Positions 42,009 to 52,171 are shown, numbered from the stretch's first letter. The stretch is 64,000 nt of DNA from Pseudomonas umsongensis (GCF_002236105.1 NZ_NIWU01000005.1:310001-374000); one strand, 5' to 3'. Numbers and translations: made by a program. The notes: generated by a model not told the origin, from the letters alone.

Positions 42009-42947
42009 TCAGGCCAGCGCTGCACGGGCGGCAGCGAAAGCGTCTGGGGTATTGAGATTGGAAGTCGATACGCCTTCGGCGCAGCGCTTGTTCAGACCGG
42101 CCAGTACCTTGCCCGGGCCGCATTCCACTAGATTGGTCGCGCCCTTGGCGGCCAGGGTCTGTACGGATTCTACCCAGCGTACTGGCTTGTACAATTGCTC
42201 GAGCAGATCACGCTTGAGGGTTTCCAGATCCGCCGGCACCTGGGCGCTGACATTCTGTACCACCGGGATCTGCGGAGCCTGCCAATCGATCGCGGCGATC
42301 GATTCGGCGAAACGCTCGGCCGCCGGACGCATCAGTTCACAATGCGACGGCACGCTGACCGGCAACGGCATGGCGCGCTTGGCGCCACGTGCCTTGCAGC
42401 CCTCAATGGCACGTTCCACCGCGGCCTTGGCGCCGGCAATGACCACTTGCCCCGGGGAGTTGAAGTTGACCGCGCTGACCACTTCGCCTTGTGCCGCTTC
42501 GGCACAGGCAGCCAATACGTCAGCGTCTTCCAGGCCGAGGATGGCAGCCATGCCACCCTGCCCCGCCGGAACAGCTTCCTGCATCAGCTGGCCACGGCGC
42601 TCGACGAGCTTCACCGCGTCAGCCAGACTCAGGCTGCCAGCAGCCACCAAGGCACTGTATTCGCCCAGACTGTGACCAGCCACATACGCCGGGCGCGCGC
42701 CGCCTTCAGCCAACCACAGACGCCACAGGGCGATCGAAGCGGTCAAAATTGCCGGCTGGGTCTTATCGGTCTGGTTGAGTTGTTCTTCCGGCCCTTGCTG
42801 GGTCAGCGCCCACAGGTCGTAACCCAGGGCATCGGAAGCTTCTTTGAACGTGTCGAGGACGACCGGGTGTTGCGCGCCCAACTCGGCCAGCATGCCGAGG
42901 GACTGCGAACCCTGTCCCGGAAAGACGAATGCGAGGGAAGCAGACAT
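42009..42947 (-). CDS. fabD: Malonyl-CoA:ACP transacylase
   Basis: 312 residues from the ATG at 42947 (MSASLAFVFPGQGSQSLGML). The nucleophile is in AGHSLGEYSALVAAG and the catalytic histidine in VPSHCELM. Loads malonate on ACP. Sits between plsX and fabG in the conserved order. Confidence 0.96.
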   Translation of the reverse strand: MSASLAFVFPGQGSQSLGMLAELGAQHPVVLDTFKEASDALGYDLWALTQQGPEEQLNQTDKTQPAILTASIALWRLWLAEGGARPAYVAGHSLGEYSALVAAGSLSLADAVKLVERRGQLMQEAVPAGQGGMAAILGLEDADVLAACAEAAQGEVVSAVNFNSPGQVVIAGAKAAVERAIEGCKARGAKRAMPLPVSVPSHCELMRPAAERFAESIAAIDWQAPQIPVVQNVSAQVPADLETLKRDLLEQLYKPVRWVESVQTLAAKGATNLVECGPGKVLAGLNKRCAEGVSTSNLNTPDAFAAARAALA

Positions 42948-43073
42948 GTAACAAGCCCCTAATGATCTTGTCGTCGGAGAATTGACGTCCCGCTCAGGGG
43001 GACGCAAGAAACTGAGAGTTGGATGGCCATTTGAACCAAGCGGTCACATTTAAGCATTGTCCGACGAAAACGC

Positions 43074-44084
43074 CTAAAGCAACAAATCCTCCAGACGACC
43101 GTGGATGCGCTCCGGCAGGTTTTCCTGGATCTCGATCAAGGCACGGGAAATTGCACTCTGAAACCCCTGCACCCCCGCAGAACCGTGGCTCTTGACCACG
43201 ATGCCCTGCAAACCAAGAAAGCTCGCGCCGTTATGTCGCGCCGGCGCCAGGTCAGCTTGCAAACGCTTCATCAGGGGCAGGGCCAAGGCTCCTACCATGC
43301 GTGACGGCAGGCTTTTCTTGAACAACGCCTCGATGCGCCCGGCAATCATGGTGGCCAACCCCTCGCTGGACTTGAGCAGGATGTTGCCGACAAAACCGTC
43401 GCAGACCACCACATCCGCTTCGCCACGGTACAACCCGTCGCCCTCGACAAAACCGATGTAGTTGATGCCACGGGCACTTTGCAGCAAGGTTGCAGCCAGC
43501 TTGACCTGCTGATTGCCCTTGATGTCCTCGGTGCCGATGTTCAGCAATGCGACGCGCGGACGCACGATACCCAGGGTCTCGGCCGCAACCGAGCCCATCA
43601 CTGCAAACTGCAACAGATGCTCGGCGCTGCAATCGACATTGGCGCCCAGGTCGAGCAACTGGCAATAACCTTTCTGCGTCGGGATCGCCGCTACCATGGC
43701 CGGCCGATCAATGCCCGGCAAGGTCTTGAGCACAAAGCGCGACAGCGCCATCAGCGCCCCGGTATTACCGGCACTGACACAAGCCTGGACCTTGCCATCG
43801 CGCAGCAACTCAAGCGCCACGCGCATCGACGAGTCGGGCTTGCCGCGCAGGGCCTGGGCAGGTTTTTCGTCCATGGTAATGACTTCGGACGCCGGAGTAA
43901 TCGACAGGCGCGCGCGATCCACAACCGATTGGCCAGCGATCAATTCTTCAAGGAGGGAGGGTTGACCGACGAGGGTCAGGTACAGCGAGGGCGTAGCAGA
44001 CAGGCAAGCAAGACTGGCCTGGACAATGCTGCGGGGACCGAAGTCCCCGCCCATTGCGTCAATCGCGATGACTTGAGCGGACAA
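43074..44084 (-). CDS. plsX: Phosphate acyltransferase PlsX
   Basis: 336 residues. VIAIDAMGGDFGP at the N-terminus and NVDCSAEHLLQFAVMG are PlsX signatures. Makes acyl-phosphate from acyl-ACP for phospholipid synthesis. Starts 4 bp after the rpmF stop, linking ribosome and lipid synthesis as in many bacteria. Confidence 0.96.
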   Translation of the reverse strand: MSAQVIAIDAMGGDFGPRSIVQASLACLSATPSLYLTLVGQPSLLEELIAGQSVVDRARLSITPASEVITMDEKPAQALRGKPDSSMRVALELLRDGKVQACVSAGNTGALMALSRFVLKTLPGIDRPAMVAAIPTQKGYCQLLDLGANVDCSAEHLLQFAVMGSVAAETLGIVRPRVALLNIGTEDIKGNQQVKLAATLLQSARGINYIGFVEGDGLYRGEADVVVCDGFVGNILLKSSEGLATMIAGRIEALFKKSLPSRMVGALALPLMKRLQADLAPARHNGASFLGLQGIVVKSHGSAGVQGFQSAISRALIEIQENLPERIHGRLEDLLL

Positions 44085-44088
44085 GTGA

Positions 44089-44271
44089 TTACTCGTCAGC
44101 GCCCTTGTCGATCACTTTACGGCCACGGTATACGCCTTCTGGCGATACGTGGTGACGCAGGTGAACTTCACCGGTGGTTTTTTCTACAGACAGGGTGCTA
44201 GCCTCGAGAGCGTCGTGCGAACGGCGCATGTCACGGGCAGAGCGGGATTTTTTGTTCTGCTGAACAGCCAT
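44089..44271 (-). CDS. rpmF: 50S ribosomal protein L32
   Basis: 60 residues, [20 protein letters not shown] with [20 protein letters not shown]. This is the cysteine-free (zinc-independent) gammaproteobacterial form. Downstream of yceD by 13 bp. Confidence 0.97.
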
Positions 44272-44284
44272 AATTGATTAACTC

Positions 44285-44812
44285 CTAAACGTTTGGGTCA
44301 CGCTTTAACTGCGCCAATACACTGAACGGGTTGGACCGCGTTACCTCGTCCTCGCTCGGTTCGGGCTCATCTGCTCCCGCCGGCTGCTGGCATTCTTCCG
44401 GATGATGAGCAGGCACAATGGGCAAGGCGAGCAGAAGCTCCTCCTCGATCAGTGACTGCAGATCCAATGGATCTTCGCCCAGTTCCAGCACGTCATAACC
44501 TTTCGGCAACGACTGGGTATTCGCACCCTCCTTCACCACAGCGTAACTGCATTCGCTATGGATCGGCAGGGTGACCAGCTCAAGACAACGCTGGCAAACC
44601 ATTTTGACTTCAGTGTCGATAAAGCTGTGGATGACCACAGATTTACGTTCATCTCGTTCAAAAACGAATTTAGCCTGCACCGTACCGACATTGTCGGAAA
44701 GCGGGTCGCAGAGTCTCTTCAAATCGGCCAGCAGCATTTCACCTTGGAGGGTGGTGCCACGATCAGCCAATTTGCGCGGGTCAACGTGAGGTGGAATCGG
44801 GTCATTCAACAT
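44285..44812 (-). CDS. yceD: YceD/DUF177 family protein (23S rRNA accumulation)
   Basis: 175 residues from the ATG at 44812 (MLNDPIPPHVDPRKLADRG). Contains the DUF177 cysteine pair MVCQRCLELV. The family is involved in 23S rRNA accumulation in E. coli and plants. First gene of the rpmF-plsX-fab operon, divergent from maf with a 105-bp gap holding both promoters. Confidence 0.92.
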   Translation of the reverse strand: MLNDPIPPHVDPRKLADRGTTLQGEMLLADLKRLCDPLSDNVGTVQAKFVFERDERKSVVIHSFIDTEVKMVCQRCLELVTLPIHSECSYAVVKEGANTQSLPKGYDVLELGEDPLDLQSLIEEELLLALPIVPAHHPEECQQPAGADEPEPSEDEVTRSNPFSVLAQLKRDPNV

Positions 44813-44917
44813 AGGCGCAGCATTATAGGGATGCACCCGCCCATGTCAAAGGAAATTCAGCCCTGTCCGTCACTTGGAAGCCCCGATAGAATTCATGCCT
44901 GCCATTTGGAGTTGCGC

Positions 44918-45496
44918 ATGCTGCCTTTATTACTCGCTTCAAGCTCGGTTTATCGCCGGGATTTGCTGGCCCGCTTGCAGCTGCCATTCAGCTGCAGCTC
45001 GCCGGACATCGATGAAAGCCATCGCCTCGGTGAATCCGCCGTCGAGCTGGTCAAACGCCTCGCCGAAGAGAAAGCACGCGCACTGGCCGCCAGCCATACC
45101 GCTCATCTGATTATCGGCTCAGACCAGGTCGCGGTGCTTGGCGAGCGAATCGTCGGCAAGCCCCACACTTTCGAAAAGGCCCGCGAGCAACTGCTGGCTG
45201 CAAGCGGCGCCAGCGTGACGTTCCTGACCGGGCTCGCCCTGCTGAATAGCCAGACCGGCCATTGCCAGGTCGACTGCGTACCCTTCACGGTGCACATGCG
45301 CACACTCGACAGTGAACGCATCGAACGCTACCTGCGCGCCGAACAACCCTACGACTGTGCTGGCAGTTTCAAGGCCGAAGGCTTGGGGGTAAGCCTGTTT
45401 CAGCGCACCGAGGGCCCCGACGCTACCAGCCTGGTCGGCCTGCCGCTGATTCGCCTTGTCGATATGCTTCTAACCGAAGGCGTGCAAATCCCCTAA
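44918..45496 (+). CDS. Maf family nucleotide pyrophosphatase (YceF type)
   Basis: 192 residues from the ATG at 44918 (MLPLLLASSSVYRRDLLARL). Maf signatures: SSSVYRRDLL, the ESAVELVKRLAEEKA region, LIIGSDQVAVLGER with the catalytic Asp, and YDCAGSFKAEGLG. Removes non-canonical nucleotides; the short YceF branch acts on m7GTP in E. coli. Only plus-strand gene between the sRNA and rne. Confidence 0.92.
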   Translation: MLPLLLASSSVYRRDLLARLQLPFSCSSPDIDESHRLGESAVELVKRLAEEKARALAASHTAHLIIGSDQVAVLGERIVGKPHTFEKAREQLLAASGASVTFLTGLALLNSQTGHCQVDCVPFTVHMRTLDSERIERYLRAEQPYDCAGSFKAEGLGVSLFQRTEGPDATSLVGLPLIRLVDMLLTEGVQIP

Positions 45497-45499
45497 AAG

Positions 45500-45570
45500 C
45501 AAAAGATCGCAGCCTGCGGCAGCTCCTACAGGTGATCGGTGTAGGAGCTGCCGCAGGCTGCGATCTTTTG
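45500..45570. repeat. 31-bp perfect REP pair serving as convergent terminator
   Basis: Arms 45500-45530 and 45540-45570 are exact reverse complements with a 9-nt loop, ending in CTTTTG on both strands. It lies between the convergent maf and sppA genes. Same family as 22742-22846. Confidence 0.85.
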
Positions 45571-45582
45571 ACTTTAAAAAAC

Positions 45583-46572
45583 TTAACGCAACGACGGACC
45601 GTTAAACCCCATCCACATTGCCAAGTGCTCAGCCACGCTGGCGCCGAGCTTTTTCGAGAAGCGATCGAACGGCGATTCCTGAACGGTGAAGTCCACCAGC
45701 TCTTTTTCGCCGATCACATCCCGCGCGACATAACTGGCATTACCCAGGCCGTCGATCAAGCCCAGCGGCAGCGCCTGCTCACCCGACCAGACCAGCCCGG
45801 AGAACAGCTCCGGATGCTCCTTGTCCTTCAGGCGATCGCCACGACCCTGCTTGACGCTGCTGATGAACTGTTTGTGGGTGGTATCGAGCACACCCTGCCA
45901 GAACGCCGTTTCTTCAGGCTTCTGCGGCTGGAACGGGTCGAGGAAGGATTTGTGCTCGCCCGAAGTGTAGGTGCGACGCTCCACTCCCAGCTTCTCCATG
46001 GTGCCGACAAACCCGTAGCCGGCCGCCGTTACCCCGATGGAGCCCACCAGGCTCGCCTTGTCGGCATAGATTTGGTCCGCCGCACTGGCAATGTAATACG
46101 CGCCGGAAGCACCCAGGTCGGAAATCACCGCGTAAAGCTTGGTATCCGGATGCAGTCCACGCAGTCGGCGAATCTCGTCATAGACATAGCCTGACTGCAC
46201 CGGACTGCCGCCCGGGCTATTGATGCGCAGGATGACACCCTTGACCTTGTCGTCTTCGAAGGCGGCTCGCAGGCTACCGACGATGTTGTCGGCACTGGCC
46301 GGCTCCTTGTCGGCGATCATGCCGTCGATCTCGATCAACGCGGTGTAGTTACCACTGCGGGTTGCAGCCTTCTCGATATCCATCAGAGGCGTAAACAGCG
46401 CCAACGCGACAAACAGGTACACGAAGGTCAACAACTTGAAGAAAATCCCCCAACGCCGGGAGCGACGCTGCTCCTGCACACCGGCCAGCAGGGTCTTCTC
46501 CAACAGCTTCCAGCTTTTTTCGTCACCGCTCTCTGCGCTCGCCTTGGCGGGCGCTTTCCATTCGTCGGCCAT
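45583..46572 (-). CDS. sppA: Signal peptide peptidase SppA (S49 family)
   Basis: 329 residues. One N-terminal membrane helix (FFKLLTFVYLFVALALFTPL), then the S49 protease core: VILRINSPGGSPVQSGYVYDE and the nucleophile in DLGASGAYYIASAAD. Degrades leftover signal peptides at the inner membrane. Short single-domain form, unlike the double-length E. coli SppA. Starts 24 bp after the HAD gene. Confidence 0.92.
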   Translation of the reverse strand: MADEWKAPAKASAESGDEKSWKLLEKTLLAGVQEQRRSRRWGIFFKLLTFVYLFVALALFTPLMDIEKAATRSGNYTALIEIDGMIADKEPASADNIVGSLRAAFEDDKVKGVILRINSPGGSPVQSGYVYDEIRRLRGLHPDTKLYAVISDLGASGAYYIASAADQIYADKASLVGSIGVTAAGYGFVGTMEKLGVERRTYTSGEHKSFLDPFQPQKPEETAFWQGVLDTTHKQFISSVKQGRGDRLKDKEHPELFSGLVWSGEQALPLGLIDGLGNASYVARDVIGEKELVDFTVQESPFDRFSKKLGASVAEHLAMWMGFNGPSLR

Positions 46573-46596
46573 GCCATTTACCCCAGCAATAACGTA

Positions 46597-47259
46597 TTAG
46601 GCCCGCTGACCCAGCCAGGCGTGCAATTGTGAAAAACGATCGATAGCCAGTCGTGGCTCGAACAGCTTCAGCGCTTCAATCGATTGCGCGCCGTAGCTGA
46701 CCGCCACCGAATCCATGCCGGCATTGCGCGCCATCTGCAGATCGAAGGACGAGTCGCCAACCATCAGGGCCTGATCCGCACGCACATCACAATGCGCCAG
46801 TATCTGCTCAAGCATCAGCGGATGGGGCTTGCTGGCTGTCTCGTCGGCAGCCCGGGTGATATCGAAGTAATTTTCCCAACCGTGAGACTTCAGCACCCGA
46901 TCCAGCCCGCGACGGGCCTTGCCCGTGGCCACGGCCAGGTGATAACCCTCGGCACGAAACGCCTCGAGCGACTCGACCACGCCCTCGAACAAGGGCGAAG
47001 GTACCGCTTCCGAGGCGATGTAGTGATCGGCGTAGTGCTGACGAAACGCTACAAGTTCGGCATCGCCGATTTCCGGATACAGGGTACGAATCGCCTCCGG
47101 CAGACCCAGGCCGATGATGCCCTTGACCGCAAGATCATCGCACTGCTCGAACCCGGACCGCTGCGACGCCACGTGCATCGCCTCGACAATCCGACCAATG
47201 GAATCGGCCAGCGTGCCGTCCCAATCGAAAATCAGCAGCTTGTAATCAGATGGGTGCAC
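46597..47259 (-). CDS. HAD-IA family hydrolase (phosphoglycolate phosphatase-like)
   Basis: 220 residues. HAD motif I LIFDWDGTLADS, motif II VATGKARRGL, motif III/IV KPHPLMLEQIL and MVGDSSFDLQMARNAG. Small-molecule phosphatase; substrate not determinable. Overlaps the end of rluC by 14 bp and precedes sppA, an order shared among pseudomonads. Confidence 0.88.
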   Translation of the reverse strand: MHPSDYKLLIFDWDGTLADSIGRIVEAMHVASQRSGFEQCDDLAVKGIIGLGLPEAIRTLYPEIGDAELVAFRQHYADHYIASEAVPSPLFEGVVESLEAFRAEGYHLAVATGKARRGLDRVLKSHGWENYFDITRAADETASKPHPLMLEQILAHCDVRADQALMVGDSSFDLQMARNAGMDSVAVSYGAQSIEALKLFEPRLAIDRFSQLHAWLGQRA

Positions 47260-48208
47260 TCAGGCGCTCCACGGTTTTAGCCCACATTTCGTCGACAGGC
47301 GCCTGCAACTTCAATTCGCCACCATCCGGCAACGGCACAGTCAGCATGTAGGCATGCAGGAACAGGCGCTTACCGCCCAGATCACGAATTTCCTTGCTGA
47401 AACCTTCGTCACCATACTTGCTGTCGCCAGCGATGCAATGCCCGGCGTGCAAGGTGTGCACACGAATCTGGTGAGTCCGGCCAGTGATCGGCTTGGCTTC
47501 GATCAGGGTGGCAAAGTCACCGAAGCGGCGCAGGACCTTGAACACGGTCACGGACTCCTTGCCCTCCTCTTCGTCGACCTCGACCATGCGTTCGCCGGAG
47601 CGCAGGTTGCTCTTGCCCAACGCCGCACGAACCTGCTTGATCGAGCTCGCCCAGTTACCGCGCACCAGCGCCATGTAGCGCTTGTCGACGCCATCACCGC
47701 GCAATGCGGTGTGCAGGTGGCGCAACATGCTGCGCTTCTTGGCGATCATCAACAGGCCGGACGTATCACGGTCGAGACGGTGAACCAGCTCAAGCTCCTT
47801 GCAATCGGGGCGCAGCTGACGGAAGGCTTCGATCACCCCGAACGTCAGGCCGCTACCACCGTGAACCGCAATGCCGGCAGGCTTGTTGATCACGATCAGG
47901 GCCTTGTCTTCAAAGACAATCGAGGCTTCCAGGCGCTGCAACAGCCCCTGGGCCAGCGGCACCGGCTCGTCGCGCTCAGGCACGCGAACCGGCGGCACGC
48001 GCACGATATCGCCCGCCTGCAGCTTGTATTCGGGCTTGATCCGACCCTTGTTCACTCGCACTTCGCCTTTACGCAAAATGCGGTAAATCAAGGTCTTGGG
48101 CACGCCTTTGAGCCGAGCGAGAAGGAAGTTATCAATACGTTGGCCGGCATATTCCGGCGAGACCTCAAGCAGTTGTACGCCTGGAGTCGGGGGGGTAGTC
48201 GTCGTCAT
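47246..48208 (-). CDS. rluC: 23S rRNA pseudouridine(955/2504/2580) synthase
   Basis: 320 residues. N-terminal S4 domain (RIDNFLLARLKGVPKTLIYR), then the RluA-family catalytic motif ELVHRLDRDTSGLLMIAKK with the active-site aspartate. Divergent from rne, as in E. coli; the two promoters share the interval after 48208. Confidence 0.95.
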   Translation of the reverse strand: MTTTTPPTPGVQLLEVSPEYAGQRIDNFLLARLKGVPKTLIYRILRKGEVRVNKGRIKPEYKLQAGDIVRVPPVRVPERDEPVPLAQGLLQRLEASIVFEDKALIVINKPAGIAVHGGSGLTFGVIEAFRQLRPDCKELELVHRLDRDTSGLLMIAKKRSMLRHLHTALRGDGVDKRYMALVRGNWASSIKQVRAALGKSNLRSGERMVEVDEEEGKESVTVFKVLRRFGDFATLIEAKPITGRTHQIRVHTLHAGHCIAGDSKYGDEGFSKEIRDLGGKRLFLHAYMLTVPLPDGGELKLQAPVDEMWAKTVERLSAPI

Positions 48209-48237
48209 GGCGCGGATGATAACAATTTTTTATGGAA

Positions 48238-48266
48238 TTGAAGCACTTAATCATTGCTGCTATAGT
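48238..48266 (+). promoter_or_regulatory. rne promoter
   Basis: TTGAAG (48238-48243), 17-bp spacer, TATAGT (48261-48266). Transcription would start near 48273, giving a leader of about 640 nt before the rne ATG. Confidence 0.7.
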
Positions 48267-48272
48267 CGCGAA

Positions 48273-48910
48273 CGCCGCCAAAAGCGGCCTGGCCAGCGGA
48301 CCAACGGTCAAAAACCGGCCCTGACCAACGCAATTCACCAGGACGCGAGGCCGTCCTACGGGGTTTTCGCTACGTAACGGTGGAGTTTGCAACTGTAACA
48401 AGCGCAGGTGACATGAGGCCTGAATCAAACCGCAAAGCAGAGTTTCCACTCGCTTTTCGAGCCAATATTCATGGCCAGTTCACAAAGTGCAGTCAGCTGC
48501 GGATGACCCCGAGCGAAACGCTTCGGAAACAACGCCTAAATTAGCCATGATGCGTGACCTCCCCTTTCGGAGCTCACGGTAAATGCCAACCCGCTGCGGA
48601 TTCTGCGCGCGGCAGCACCCGAATTATCAGGGATACGTGTAGGGTGGAGATGCACAACCGCTGGCCTGTGTAGCAATAGGCTTTATCAAGACGCTTCATC
48701 TCGTCCACAGCCGCCGGTTGATTCCTCCTCCTGACTGAGTGCTTAAGTAGCCACAGCAAGCAGGACGCGTACGTCGCGACGAAGGCCCACATTGGCCGGA
48801 CATCGCTGGACACGGGAATGGCCAACCACTCCCGACGCACCTGACACCGACCATGAGAAGTCGTGTGTGCCGAACGCCGTTTCCGGCAGCCCGGAAACCG
48901 ACGGTACTAC
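48273..48910 (+). promoter_or_regulatory. Long 5' leader of rne
   Basis: No convincing gene lies in this roughly 640-base stretch. In E. coli the 361-nt rne leader folds into hairpins that RNase E cleaves to control its own level. This leader probably has the same role. GC-rich complementary patches (for example GCCGCCAAAAGCGGC at 48274-48288) support structure, but I cannot fold it fully by eye. Confidence 0.55.
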
Positions 48911-51900
48911 ATGAAAAGAATGCTGATTAACGCAACTCAACCCGAAGAGTTGCGTGTTGCACTGGTAGATGGCCAGCGCCTCTACGACCTGGACATCGAA
49001 TCCGGTGCACGCGAGCAGAAGAAGGCCAACATCTATAAAGGCCGGATTACTCGCATCGAACCAAGCCTGGAGGCTGCCTTTGTCGATTTCGGCTCTGAGC
49101 GCCACGGCTTCCTGCCCCTCAAAGAAATCTCCCGCGAATACTTCAAGAAAACCCCTGAAGGCCGCGTCAACATCAAGGACGTCCTGAGCGAAGGCCAGGA
49201 AGTCATCGTTCAGGTCGAAAAAGAAGAGCGTGGCAACAAGGGCGCCGCCCTGACCACGTTCATCAGCCTGGCCGGTCGTTACCTCGTGCTGATGCCGAAC
49301 AACCCGCGTGCCGGCGGTATCTCCCGTCGCATCGAAGGCGAAGAGCGCAATGAATTGCGTGAAGCGCTGAACGGCCTGGTTGCCCCGGCCGACATGGGCC
49401 TGATCGTGCGCACTGCCGGCCTGGGTCGCAGCAGCGAAGAAATGCAGTGGGACCTCGACTACCTGCTGCAACTGTGGACCGCCATCAAAGAAGCTTCGCT
49501 GGATCGTTCCGCGCCGTTCCTGATCTACCAGGAAAGCAACGTGATCATCCGCGCGATCCGCGACTACCTGCGCCAGGACATCGGCGAAGTGCTGATCGAC
49601 AGCGTTGAAGCCCAGGACGAAGCCCTGACCTTCATTCGCCAGGTGATGCCGCAGTACGCCAGCAAGATCAAGCTCTACGAAGACAGCGTTCCGCTGTTCA
49701 ACCGCTTCCAGATCGAAAGCCAGATCGAAACCGCTTTCCAGCGCGTCGTCGAACTGCCTTCCGGCGGCTCCATCGTGATCGATCCGACCGAAGCCCTGGT
49801 GTCCATCGACATCAACTCGGCGCGCGCCACCAAAGGTAGCGACATCGAAGAAACCGCGCTGCAGACCAACCTTGAAGCCGCCGAAGAAATCGCCCGCCAG
49901 TTGCGCCTGCGCGACATCGGCGGCCTGATCGTCATCGACTTCATCGACATGACCCCGGCCAAGAACCAGCGTGCCGTGGAAGAGAAAGTCCGCGAATGCC
50001 TGGAAGCCGACCGCGCCCGCGTGCAAGTCGGTCGCATCTCGCGCTTCGGCCTGCTGGAAATGTCCCGTCAGCGCCTGCGCCCATCCCTGGGTGAAAGCAG
50101 CGGCATCGTTTGCCCGCGCTGCAACGGCACCGGCATCATCCGTGACGTTGAATCGCTGTCTTTGGCGATCCTGCGCCTGATCGAAGAAGAAGCCCTGAAA
50201 GACCGCACCGCCGAAGTTCGTGCACAAGTGCCGATCCCGGTGGCCGCGTTCCTGCTCAACGAAAAGCGTAACTCGATCACCAAGATCGAACTGCGTACCC
50301 GTGCCCGCATCGTCATCCTGCCGAACGATCACCTCGAAACGCCGCACTTCGAAGTTCAGCGCCTGCGTGATGACAGCCCGGAAGCGGCGATCAACCAGTC
50401 CAGCTACGAAATCGCCGCTGCCGCTGCCGAAGTGGAAGAAGTGCAGCCAGCTGCCGCGACCCGCACCCTGGTACGCCAGGAAGCCGCGGTCAAGACGGCT
50501 CCCGCCCGCGCCAACGCTCCGGTGCCGACCGAAGTCGTCGCCGCACCGGTTCCCGCACCTGTCGCCGCGCCAGAGCCAAGCCTTTTCAAAGGCCTGGTGA
50601 AGTCGTTGGTCAGCCTGTTCGCGTCCAAGGAAGAGCCTGTCGCTCCGACCGTGGTTGAGAAACCGGCTACCACCGAGCGTCCCGCACGCAGCAACGAGGA
50701 ACAACGTCGTACCGGCCGCCAGCAGAGCCGCACCCGTAACGGTCGCCGCGATGAAGAGCGCAAGCCTCGTGAAGAGCGCGCGCCCCGCGAAGAACGCGCC
50801 CCACGCGAGCCGCGCGAAGAGCGCCAGCCACGCGAAGTACGTGAACCACGCGAAACCCGCGAAGAAACGCCAGTCGTAGCCCGCGAAGAACGTGCTCCAC
50901 GTGAAGAACGCGCTCCGCGCGCGCCACGTGAAGAGCGTACTCCGCGTGCCCCGCGCGAAGATCGCAAGCCACGTGGCGAGCGTGAGGAGCGTGTGCGTGA
51001 ACTGCGCGAGCCGCTGGACGCTGTCGCTCCTGCTGCCGCTGCTGTCGCTGCCACGACCACTGAAGAACGCCCGGCCCGCCCGCCACGCGAAGAACGCGCT
51101 CCACGCCCACCGCGTGAAGAACGTCAACCGCGTGCCGAGCAAGCGGCTGCCGTAGCCGAAGAAGAGCTGACCGGTAACGAAGAGCAACTGCAGGAAGAGG
51201 GTCAGGAAGGCGCCGAAGGCGATCGTCCACGCCGCCGCTCCCGTGGCCAGCGTCGTCGTAGCAACCGCCGCGAGCGTCAGCGTGATGCCAACGGCAACGT
51301 GATCGAAGGTTCGGATGAGTCCGAAGCCGGCGATAACACTGAAGCGCCAAGCACTGCTGACCTGGCCGCCGGCCTGGCTGTTACCGCAGCCGTTGCCAGC
51401 AGCGTGATCAGCGCTCCGGCCGAAGCACAGGCCAACGAGCAAGCCGAACGCGCCACCGCCGCCACCCTGGAAACGGCCCCGGCCGAAGCGCCAGTGGTGG
51501 AAGCGACGACTCCGGTCGAAACCACAGCTTCGCCGGAAATCGAAATGGCAGCAGCGCCAGAAGCACAGCCAGTGGTTGAAGCTGCAGCTGAGCCAGCCGT
51601 GGTTGCAGAACCGGTTGCCGACACCGTGACTGAAACCGTGACCGAGGCCGCTCGTGAAGTTCGCGAAGAGCAAACCGCGTTCAACTGGGTTGCCGAGCCA
51701 GCCGTAGCCGAAACCCCTGCTCCAGCGCCGGTTGCTGAAGCCGAGGTGGCGCAAGCGTTGGTCTCCGAGCCAGTGGTTGCCGCTGCCGAGCCAGCTCCAG
51801 TGGTTGAAGCGCCGGTTGTTGCCCCAACGCCTGCTCCAGTGGTTGAAGCCGCGCCAATCAGCGCCCTGACGCCAAGTGGCCGCGCACCGAACGACCCACG

Positions 51901-52156
51901 TGAAGTGCGTCGCCGCAAGCGTGAAGAAGAGCGTCTGCAGAAGGAAGCCGAACTGGCGGCCGCTGCTGCCCAGGTTGTTGCTGCCGAGCCAGCTCCGGTT
52001 GCCACCGAAGTGGTCGAGGCATCTGCCCCGGCTGCTGAAGTCGCTGCCGAGCCGGTTGAGTCGGTGATTGCCGAAGCACCTCGCTCCGTTCAGGAAGCGG
52101 TTGAGCAACACGAGAAAGCCCAGGAAAAAGAGCACGAGCCTAAACCTCTCGTCTGA
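48911..52156 (+). CDS. rne: Ribonuclease E
   Basis: 1081 residues from the ATG at 48911 (MKRMLINATQPEELRVALVD). The N-terminal half has the S1 domain, DNase I-like site (VSIDINSARATKG and IVIDFIDM, with the catalytic aspartates) and the zinc-link CPRCNGTG. The C-terminal half is low complexity: Arg/Glu/Pro repeats of the type APREERAPREPREERQPRE (about residues 615-740) for RNA binding, and an Ala/Pro/Val/Glu-rich tail to the end. Scaffold of the RNA degradosome. A terminator follows. Confidence 0.97.
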   Translation: MKRMLINATQPEELRVALVDGQRLYDLDIESGAREQKKANIYKGRITRIEPSLEAAFVDFGSERHGFLPLKEISREYFKKTPEGRVNIKDVLSEGQEVIVQVEKEERGNKGAALTTFISLAGRYLVLMPNNPRAGGISRRIEGEERNELREALNGLVAPADMGLIVRTAGLGRSSEEMQWDLDYLLQLWTAIKEASLDRSAPFLIYQESNVIIRAIRDYLRQDIGEVLIDSVEAQDEALTFIRQVMPQYASKIKLYEDSVPLFNRFQIESQIETAFQRVVELPSGGSIVIDPTEALVSIDINSARATKGSDIEETALQTNLEAAEEIARQLRLRDIGGLIVIDFIDMTPAKNQRAVEEKVRECLEADRARVQVGRISRFGLLEMSRQRLRPSLGESSGIVCPRCNGTGIIRDVESLSLAILRLIEEEALKDRTAEVRAQVPIPVAAFLLNEKRNSITKIELRTRARIVILPNDHLETPHFEVQRLRDDSPEAAINQSSYEIAAAAAEVEEVQPAAATRTLVRQEAAVKTAPARANAPVPTEVVAAPVPAPVAAPEPSLFKGLVKSLVSLFASKEEPVAPTVVEKPATTERPARSNEEQRRTGRQQSRTRNGRRDEERKPREERAPREERAPREPREERQPREVREPRETREETPVVAREERAPREERAPRAPREERTPRAPREDRKPRGEREERVRELREPLDAVAPAAAAVAATTTEERPARPPREERAPRPPREERQPRAEQAAAVAEEELTGNEEQLQEEGQEGAEGDRPRRRSRGQRRRSNRRERQRDANGNVIEGSDESEAGDNTEAPSTADLAAGLAVTAAVASSVISAPAEAQANEQAERATAATLETAPAEAPVVEATTPVETTASPEIEMAAAPEAQPVVEAAAEPAVVAEPVADTVTETVTEAAREVREEQTAFNWVAEPAVAETPAPAPVAEAEVAQALVSEPVVAAAEPAPVVEAPVVAPTPAPVVEAAPISALTPSGRAPNDPREVRRRKREEERLQKEAELAAAAAQVVAAEPAPVATEVVEASAPAAEVAAEPVESVIAEAPRSVQEAVEQHEKAQEKEHEPKPLV

Positions 52157-52171
52157 TTCCCTCGGCCATTG

